Part shown: in pieces, positions 56,769 through 64,000 of the stretch
Position numbering within the stretch: the stretch's first letter is position 1
Layout: every line of letters begins with the position of its first letter
Source: Mytilisepta virgata
Taxonomy: Eukaryota > Mollusca > Bivalvia > Mytilida > Mytilidae
Assembly: GCA_028015205.1 (NCBI GenBank)
Contig: CM051514.1
Span: 48,872,150 to 48,936,149, forward strand
Length of the DNA: 64,000 nucleotides
Direction: 5' to 3'
Program-made: the position numbers and the translations under genes
Notes under the pieces: generated by a model
What the model saw: the letters and a program-made list of their open reading frames with translations, nothing else
The model's database searches: none
What the model was told of the DNA's origin: nothing

Positions 56769-58331
56769 TTGATATTATTTTTATTTTATTTTTTTAATAA
56801 GAAATAAGAATGGTTTCATCAAATTAACCATTAAGAATATTAACTTAATATTTTTGCTTTTTTAACAAAAAACAAAAAAATAAAAAGGAAATAAAAATGA
56901 AACATTGTGTGTAATAATTTGGCTTATAATCATTATTTCGCATTTGTTTTGATATTTAATTAAATATTTAAAGAAAAATCGTTAAATATGTACAGCAGTA
57001 AACAAAAAATTAATTTTAAATTTGATAAACAAATTCTTTTGATGTCAGATGATAAGCAGAAAAAAGCTTAATTTATTCAACTTTTTTAAATTTCTTTTTT
57101 CTTCCTGCATATTTGAGATTTGTGTTTTGATTAAGAGATGCTCAGAATTAAATTAATAATAATTTTGTTAACCCAACACTCAAACACTTGAAAATAATAA
57201 TTCAATAACTAATTGGTAAAATTATTAAAATCTTAAAATTTATTTGGCTGATATATAAAGTATTATTTTAAAAATAAAATTGGACATGATTGACCTATAG
57301 ACTTTTCCCTCCTTGTTGTTATGGATACAGTTTGGTTTGATTGGTTGTTATGAAGACAGTTTGGTTTAGTGATTGATAGTTTTTGTTGTGTTGTTTTTGT
57401 TACCAGAGTTGTTCAGGTATTTGTGTTTCTTGGTTGTCATTCATCCCCTCCCATTCAAAGACAAACTGCAGACATAAAAAATGACAGATTTTTAAATAAA
57501 ATTTTTTTAAACTTAAAATTGTTTTTCAGAAATCAGTTTTTTAATTAAAAGTGGTAGTGTTGGGAATTAACAATTATTGTAATTTGATTTTGGCATCTCT
57601 CAATGATAACACTTTGTTCTCGGAAAAATTGATGAAATTATTTTTGAAAATATAATTGTTTGGAAAATTTGATTGTCTTTATTTCAATTGGTCTTATATA
57701 TTTTACAATTTTTTTAGGTATCTGATGAAACCATTTTTTTCCAATCAGTTTGCAAGTAAAAATATTTTTTGTTTAAATTTTATTTTTTTTAAAAATTGAA
57801 ATTACATTTTTAGAAACGGAGCATAACATTTTTATTAAAAACCCCTGAAACTACCAAGCGGATTGTAACCAAACTTGGTAGGAATGATGTACAAACAATC
57901 CACTAATTGGACAATTTTCAAAAATCTCTGGAACTACATTATGAAATGTTTAGAAACATTAAGGTTATTTTCATAGTTTGCATTTCTTTACCAGCCTTGT
58001 GGAGGATAAAGGGAAGGGGCTTACCTTCTGAAATTGGTACAGTTTACATTGGATGTGTGGAAGGGGGTAACTTTCTCCAATCAATACAGAGTGCATTCAT
58101 TGTATGTGGGGAAAAAGCTTACCATCTGCAATCATTGCTCTAGCTTTACTGGACTCATCCTCTGTGCTGCATGATATCATTCAACTGAAACTGCACGAGG
58201 CATAGACTTTCTTTGATAGGGAATAAAACTCACAAAAACCAATTCTGATTTGTTAATTGTGTTTCTAAATACAAATGCTCTACCATTCATTTTTGGCATA
58301 CAATAAAAGTTTTTTTTTATTTTACTACTAG
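56769..58331. other. AT-rich stretch with a core-repeat remnant, no gene
   Basis: 57840-58050 carries fragments of the AGCTCACCTG-family core (AACCAAACTTGGTAGG, AGCCTTGTGGA). The rest is very AT-rich with long T and A runs. Confidence 0.5.
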
Positions 58332-58369
58332 GGCTTTCACTGCTGCTGCAGAACTTCAGGTACATTTGT

Positions 58370-58790
58370 ATAGATAGATATACATTGTTTTATGGACTCA
58401 CATCATACATAGATATTCTTTTTTTTATGTCGCATCTATATATAGAAACATACATGGAGATACATATACTATGTAAATATAGATATATAATCAAAGACAT
58501 CTAGATAGATGCATTGTTAAATGATTTCACATCTATATATAGAAATATAGATAGATAAGAATAGAAAAAGAAAGAGATAGGTGAAGATGCACATTGTTTT
58601 GTGACAGTTACATAGATAGAAAAATACATGTAGAGAGAAACAAATTTACATTGTTTTATGATGTCACATCTATAGATAGAAAAATAGGTATAGATATAGA
58701 TATATACGTCACATCAAAATATATAAATAAATTTATTATGACGTCAATCTATTTATAGAAATAGATATATATATATAAGAAATAATATTT
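58370..58790. repeat. ATAGATA-type microsatellite region
   Basis: Irregular repeats of ATAGATAGA and TATATAGAAA, interspersed with CACATCTATA blocks and TTGTTTTATGAT-type motifs, suggest an older tandem repeat (about 100 bp) that has partly turned into a microsatellite. Confidence 0.6.
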
Positions 58791-59580
58791 GATTGTTGTT
58801 TTTATGTTGTTTTACCATAGTATTTTCCAGATTTCCATTGGAGTATCTATTGACTGTTACACAGTGCAGTGAGTTGTTGATTTGATTGATTGATTGTGAT
58901 TTATCTCCAAGCAGGCAAAGATTTAAAAAAATGTTAAATGTTTAAATGCATATATAACTGCCACTCATTTCAGTAATGGACAAGACATATTAAAATTTTA
59001 GATTCATCTTAAAGAACAATTTGAGATATTCCAGAAAAAAATCGAAATTCTGAGTTAAAAATGACACACAGAAGATTATTTGAATAGCAATCACTTGTGC
59101 AGAAGATTTAAAAGACGGAGATCATTCATACATGCAAACGAAGTAAGGTAACCTTGAGAAGAAAAAAAATTGGTTTCTGCAGAAGTTAAAGTAAGACCAA
59201 ATTATTATGACTTTGCAAGTCACAAGTAGATGATGCATGTAACTTTTCACTTAGTTTTGCAGGTTTCAGAGAAAGAAAGAAGCCAACGTTTAGTATATCT
59301 TTAGGAGCCTTGCTGATTGAAGAATGGTGAAGTATTTCAACCAAGTAATGTATGTGGCAGATTTTTTAGGAGTCCAGGTTTTCAACTTTCATCAATATCT
59401 AGTTTCATAGATGACACATCTTTACCCCGGATTCTTTTACATCCAGGAATTTATCTCTGTCAGCTTACTTTTGCAGAGATGGGCAATGAATTTTTCATTT
59501 TTGGGAGAAATTGTGAATATTCATATTTAGATTTTTGGCTCATCTGGCCTATATAAAATTATTGTTGTTTCTGAAACTTT
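58791..59580. other. stretch without a supported gene
   Basis: The plus frame 59317-59556 (79 residues) has an unremarkable composition and no start context or splice partner. Nothing else. Confidence 0.35.
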
Positions 59581-60160
59581 TATATTACACATGAAGTGAA
59601 CCCTTTAGTACCCGCACATGCTGATTGTACATGAACTCGGAGCCCTTGATCTCACATGTGCAGAAAGTTTTATGTTGCATATATCCGGAGTTCTGAAACT
59701 TCTTAGGCTGGGTATATAAGAGACCAGTTGGTACCACATGTGCACTGTACATACCCAGAAGTACTGAAAGCGCCTCTTGTGTTGTTAAGTTTAGGTTGGA
59801 CATGTCCTGATGTGCTGAAACTTTTTGTTCCTCTTGTGCTGAAAAGTTTAGGTTTGACATGTCCTGATGTGCTGAACCTATTTGTTCCTCTTGTGCTGAA
59901 AAGTTTAGGTTGGTCATTTCCTGAAACTTTTTAGATGGGACATATATTGAGACTATTTGGTCCAACAAGTGCTGAAACTTTTACATTTTACATGTCCTGA
60001 TGTGCTGAACCTTTTTGTTCCTCTTGTGCTGAAAAGTTTAGGATGGACATGTCCTAAAACTTTTTAGTTAGGACATATATTGAAACTATTTGGTCCAACA
60101 AGTGCTGAAACTTTTACATTTTACATGTCCTGAAGTATTGAAACTTTGGTATGAGATCAT
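59580..60160. repeat. 57-bp minisatellite and derived larger units
   Basis: Units combine TGTCCTGATGTGCTGAA, CTTTTTGTTCCTCTTGTG and CTGAAAAGTTTAGGTTGGA, repeating every 57 bp around 59800-59920. A composite unit of about 130-150 bp with CATATATTGARACTATTTGG recurs at 59940 and 60070. The 57-bp period keeps both strands open (59728-59934 plus, 59585-59968 minus). Confidence 0.85.
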
Positions 60161-61160
60161 TTTATTGCAATTATCCTCGTGTGCAGAATTTCTTTAGTTT
60201 TGACATTGATAAAGGCTTTCAAAAAATCTTTTTCAGCTAACAGTTAATTTTCATCCTGAAAATTTCTGAAACTTTATAGAAATAGACAATTAGTGAAATT
60301 ACTTTAATAGCTAGGCTTAAATTATTAAATTATTGGTCTGAAACTGTAAAAATGTTGGTTCAAACATGAAAATCTCTGAAACTTCATGGAAATAGACAGT
60401 GAACCTAAGTTCATAAGTTTACATTATTAAATTATTGGTCTCACTAATGTAAAAATGTTGGTTCGAACATGAATTTATGAACCACTGTTTTATCTTTTGA
60501 CAAAAATATAACTAATATGTTTCATAAAATGCAGTCCTGTAGATTTTTTAACTATAATTTCCTTTGTGCATATGTCACTGTAAAGTTTAAAATATTTTGC
60601 AAAATTATCAGTTTTTAACTTCAGGGTCATATATTGGCAATGGACTATTTTTTTTTATCTCTTTCTATTTTGCATTTTACAAAATTGGTTGAATATTTTT
60701 TTTAATGATTTGAAGTCTCAGGAAATTTCCAGTTTTATCAGATTCTAAAGGTTTAAGCAAATGTTTCTTTTAGTATACAATAATTTAAATTCAAAAATTT
60801 TACAATTACTTTCCATTGAAGGATACTAAGATCTGTACTACACTAATACCTGCACTTTCCCTCCAAACAATCCTACACATTTAACAGTTTAAATATAAAA
60901 AATATAAATACAAAAATAAAACCCTTTTATAATGTAGGAATATGCAACACAAATGAAATCTAAAATTTTTTTTAAAAAGAAGAAAAAAAAAGAAAAGTAC
61001 AAAAAACAACAAAAAATCTTAACAATAAAAACCAAAACTAAGCAATACATAAAAATAATCAAAATACTCAGCCCAAAAATATTACTAACATTTATGGAAA
61101 GTATTTGTAAAATGCTAAAATGGGAGAAAGACTATAAAACATGGTTTCAAATTTCAATTT
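60161..61160. other. AT-rich stretch, no gene
   Basis: GAAACTTTATGGAAATAGACA-like motifs occur twice (60260-60440), suggesting a degenerate tandem of about 110 bp. The lysine-rich frame 60953-61201 is an A-rich artefact. Confidence 0.45.
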
Positions 61161-61161
61161 T

Positions 61162-61211
61162 TGTCGAGCCTGCGACTTTAGTCGCAGAAAGCTCGACATA
61201 GGGATAGTGAT

Positions 61212-61247
<36 letters not shown>

Positions 61248-62531
61248 TTAACTCACTTCTTAAAAGCTTTATATTTTAGAAGGTGGAAGACCTAGATGCT
61301 TTATACTTTGTATATAGATGCCTTATGTTACGAAGTTTCCGTCTGTCTCATGTACATTGTCCTTGACCTCATTTTCATGGTTCAGTAACTACTTGAAAAA
61401 AAATTCAGATTTTTTGTAATGTTAATTTCTCTCTTATTATGAGTAATAGGATAACTATATTTGGTATGTGCGTACCTTACAAGGTCCTCATCCCCATCAG
61501 ACAGTTTTCAGTTGACCTCGACCCAATTTCAAGGATCAGTGAACAAGGTTAAGTTTTGGTGGTCAAGTCCATATCTCAGATACTATAAGCAATAGGTCTA
61601 GTATATTTGGTGTATGGAAGGATTGTAAGGTGTACATGTCCAACTGGTAGGTGTCATCTGACCTTGACCTCATTTTCATGGTTCAGTGGTTATAGTTAAG
61701 TTTTTGTGTTTTGGCCTGTTTTTCGAATACTGTATGCAATAGGTCTACTATATTTGGTGTATGGAAGGATTGTAAGGTGTACATGTCCAACTGGCAGGTG
61801 TCATCTGACCTTGACCTCATTGGTTATAGTTAAGTTTTTGTGTTTTGACCTGTTTTTCGAATACTGTATTCAATAGGTCTGCTATATTTGGTGTATGGAA
61901 GGATTGTAAGGTGTACATGTCCAACTGGCAGGTGTCATCTGACCTTGACCTCATTTTCATGGTTCAGTGTATATAGTTAAGTTTTTGTGTTTTGACCTGT
62001 TTTTCGAATACTGTATGCAATAGGTCGACTATATTTGGTGTATGGAAGGATTGTAAGGTGTACATCTCCAACTGGCACGTGTCATCTGACCTTGACCTCA
62101 TTTTCATGGTTCAGTGGTTATAGATAAATTTTTGTGTTTTGGCCTGTTTTCGAATACTGTATGCAATAGGTCTACTATATTTGGTGTATGGAAGGATTGT
62201 AAGGTGTACATGTCCAACTGGCAGGTGTCATCTGACCATGACCTCATTTTCATGGTTCAGTGGTTATAGTTAAGTTTTTGTGTTTTGACCTGTTTTTCGA
62301 ATACTGTATGCAATAAGTCTACTATATTTGGTGTATGGAACGATTGTAAGGTGTACATGTCCAACTGGCAGGTGTCATCTGACCTTGACCTCATTTTCAT
62401 GGTTCAGTGATTATAGTTAAGTTTTTGTGTTTTGGCCTGTTTTTCGAATACTGTATGCAATGTGTCTGATAGCATTTACTTTCATTAGAAATACACGACA
62501 GGCGAGACATTTTTGTGTGTCCACTCTTGTT
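61162..62531 (+). mobile_element. Helentron-like element, GTCGAGCC family, long form (6 core copies)
   Basis: The termini match the 46208-46856 element: TGTCGAGCCTGCGAC with hairpin partner, and CAGGCGAGACATTTTTG, GTG-TGTC-CAC, TCTTGTT. After the 5' hairpin comes a (CGG)n run of about 11 triplets (61213-61246). Six tandem units of about 147 bp follow (TATATTTGGTGTATGGAAGG near 61603, 61751, 61883, 62031, 62176 and 62323), each with CTGACCTTGACCTCATT. The third is shortened by a 16-bp deletion. Confidence 0.88.
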
Positions 62532-63005
62532 GTTTCATAATGACATTTTATACTGATCTCATAGGTTTGAATATTTAGTTAAGTGTAGTCCATTGTTTAA
62601 TAAATGACATTTTTTTTAACAAAACTCCTCTGAAACTGATTTTAGACAGAAATATTTTAAAATGAATATTTTTGTCCTCTAAAGAAATATTTGATTTTTT
62701 TCAAAAGCTTCAAGAAAATCCTTATTTTTATTTATTTTCTGGATGAATTTTAATTAAAAAAAAGAAATCAACATTTCATTTTTCCAATTATAATACATTA
62801 TAGCCTTTGAAACTTTCATGTACCCTTTGAAACTTTCATGTACAGAAACATGCTTTGGTCATGTCAGTTGGGCATGTTTGACTTGCAGAAAATGATCACA
62901 TATCTTCAGATGAAGTTCACTGTATTGTAGGTCACTACTTTGTCTAAGGACAAGGTCACTGTAACTAATTATGACAACTGATTATTTTGTGTAGTTATAA
63001 ACACC
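62532..63005. other. stretch without recognised features
   Basis: CCTTTGAAACTTTCATGTA is duplicated in tandem at about 62804-62842. Otherwise AT-rich and featureless. Confidence 0.4.
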
Positions 63006-63009
63006 TTAT

Positions 63010-63195
63010 GTTCAATCAGTTTTGGTTATGAGTACTTCTTGTTTTAAAATAAGTTTGTTTTTTGGTCTTCCAAATGTTTCTGTTTTAATGCTTCTGATGA
63101 CATGTAACTCCTTGAAATGCGTCGTATTTACAGTATAGTATAAATTAACTATATCGAATATTAGTATCTTTGGATTGTTATTTTGCAAAGTTGAA
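63010..63195 (+). repeat. dispersed repeat, copy 3 of 3
   Basis: Same orientation as 28130-28465 and opposite to 44690-44995 (TTGGTTATGAGTACTTCTTG, CTTGAAATGCGTCGTAT). The 70-residue minus frame here is repeat translation. Confidence 0.8.
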
Positions 63196-63384
63196 TATGG
63201 TTCAGTCACAAAAAAGACGGACAATAGTATAGGAAGCTTGTATCAGCACCAGTACATTTCTCCAGTGTTCATTTCTATAGTTTACATCTAAATCCTTATA
63301 TATATATATATTTTTTTTTATAAAATTGGTGATTTCTGTTCTGGGTAAAAAGCACATTCAGTTCAGTTAAATCCTGAAGTGAAG

Positions 63385-63850
63385 ATACATAGTTAAACAC
63401 AATAACAGGAAAAAGGCAAATTCATGAAATAGTGGTTTAGGGAAGTAGAGTCAACATTGGTTCTCAATGTCCCATTTAATCTGGGGAAAAAATTCCACGT
63501 GTTCGATCGTCTCAATGATGTTTTAAACCCCATATCTTTATATTTTGATAAGATTTATTGATAATATATGTCATTCGTGGTAATAGAGCACATTACCTCA
63601 TGTTATTAGGGCCTTAGGCATATTGACAGCACACTACATAAGGGAAAAAACAATTTCATGGGAAAAAGTGGTTTAGGAAAGTTACATCTACATTTGTATG
63701 TGACAAAGTTTAATAAACGTTGTTACTATCAATTGTTCTGGGTAATTGGGCAGTTCAAGCATACTTTATCCTCTATACAGTCTCTATTATAAGAAATATC
63801 ATGAAAAATAGTGGTTACGAGAAGTTAATCAGCATTGGTACATGTACAAT
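63385..63850. repeat. degenerate tandem repeat at the window end
   Basis: AATAGTGGTTTAGGGAAGT-like blocks followed by CATTGGTACATG-like blocks appear near 63427, 63668 and 63808, three diverged units with a period of about 140-240 bp. No terminus is visible before the window ends. Confidence 0.5.
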
Positions 63851-64000
63851 TTTGCTTGAAATTTTGTAGAATTATTGAACTCAGGTCAATTTCTAAATCA
63901 GTCCTTTTTGAAATATTGTAAAGAAACTTAGATTTTATTCATTAAATCAATTTTAAAAGTGGGATCTTGGTGGGCGAGTGCTAGGTAGTTCGTCGTGACT

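Noticed and set aside
57904..58143. 78-residue plus frame
   Set aside because: Overlaps a remnant of the AGCTCACCTG-family core and 3' region (AGCCTTGTGGA), so it is repeat-derived.
59585..59968. 127-residue minus frame
   Set aside because: Translation of the 57-bp minisatellite; an equally long-looking frame exists on the other strand.

Overview
The window looks like nuclear DNA of a marine bivalve, most likely a mussel (Mytilidae). It is AT-rich and intron-bearing, carries tRNA-headed SINEs, TA- and TTAA-flanked MITEs, fragmented LINEs, and many short elements built around tandem 130-180 bp cores. The organism is an inference from repeat style and gene families. There is no operon structure. 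Most of the 64 kb is non-coding, and most long open frames are translated tandem repeats.

Region 1 (1-11 kb). A small two-exon minus-strand gene (232-777) encodes a 64-residue secreted peptide precursor with a dibasic Lys-Arg site. A complete four-coding-exon gene (5730-11022, plus) encodes a 730-residue HSPA12-type Hsp70 relative. A 429-bp TA-flanked MITE sits in its third intron, and a sister copy lies at 981-1338.

Region 2 (11-21 kb). Two TTAA-flanked MITEs (11242-11512, 12519-12907) are followed by a tandem ninjurin pair. The upstream copy (13819-14971) carries one stop codon and one frameshift. The downstream copy (19464-20662) is intact and encodes 172 residues. Between them are two SINEs. 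The second has a perfect 13-bp target duplication and has landed at the 3' part of a possible minus-strand gene (17183-18147).

Region 3 (21-36 kb). Tandem repeats, a direct segmental duplication (23.3-26.8 kb), a LINE C-terminal fragment (minus), a 46-bp satellite (14 copies) and a rearranged LINE in which a reverse-transcriptase fragment (plus) abuts an endonuclease fragment (minus).

Region 4 (36-54.5 kb). A predicted plus-strand gene has a TATA-containing 5' region, a short exon encoding MAVI plus two bases of Gln, a 16-kb intron and a terminal exon (53714-54521). Its 273-residue, disordered-looking product has a 47-residue tandem duplication; I do not recognise it. The intron is packed with nested mobile elements.

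Region 5 (38-64 kb, overlapping the intron). Several families of non-autonomous elements share one architecture: a short 5' motif whose complement recurs near the 3' end, a small 3' hairpin followed in most copies by CTTGTT, and a variable-copy tandem core. This resembles Helentron-associated (DINE-1 or bivalve 'pearl'-like) elements. It is the most interesting non-genic signal here.
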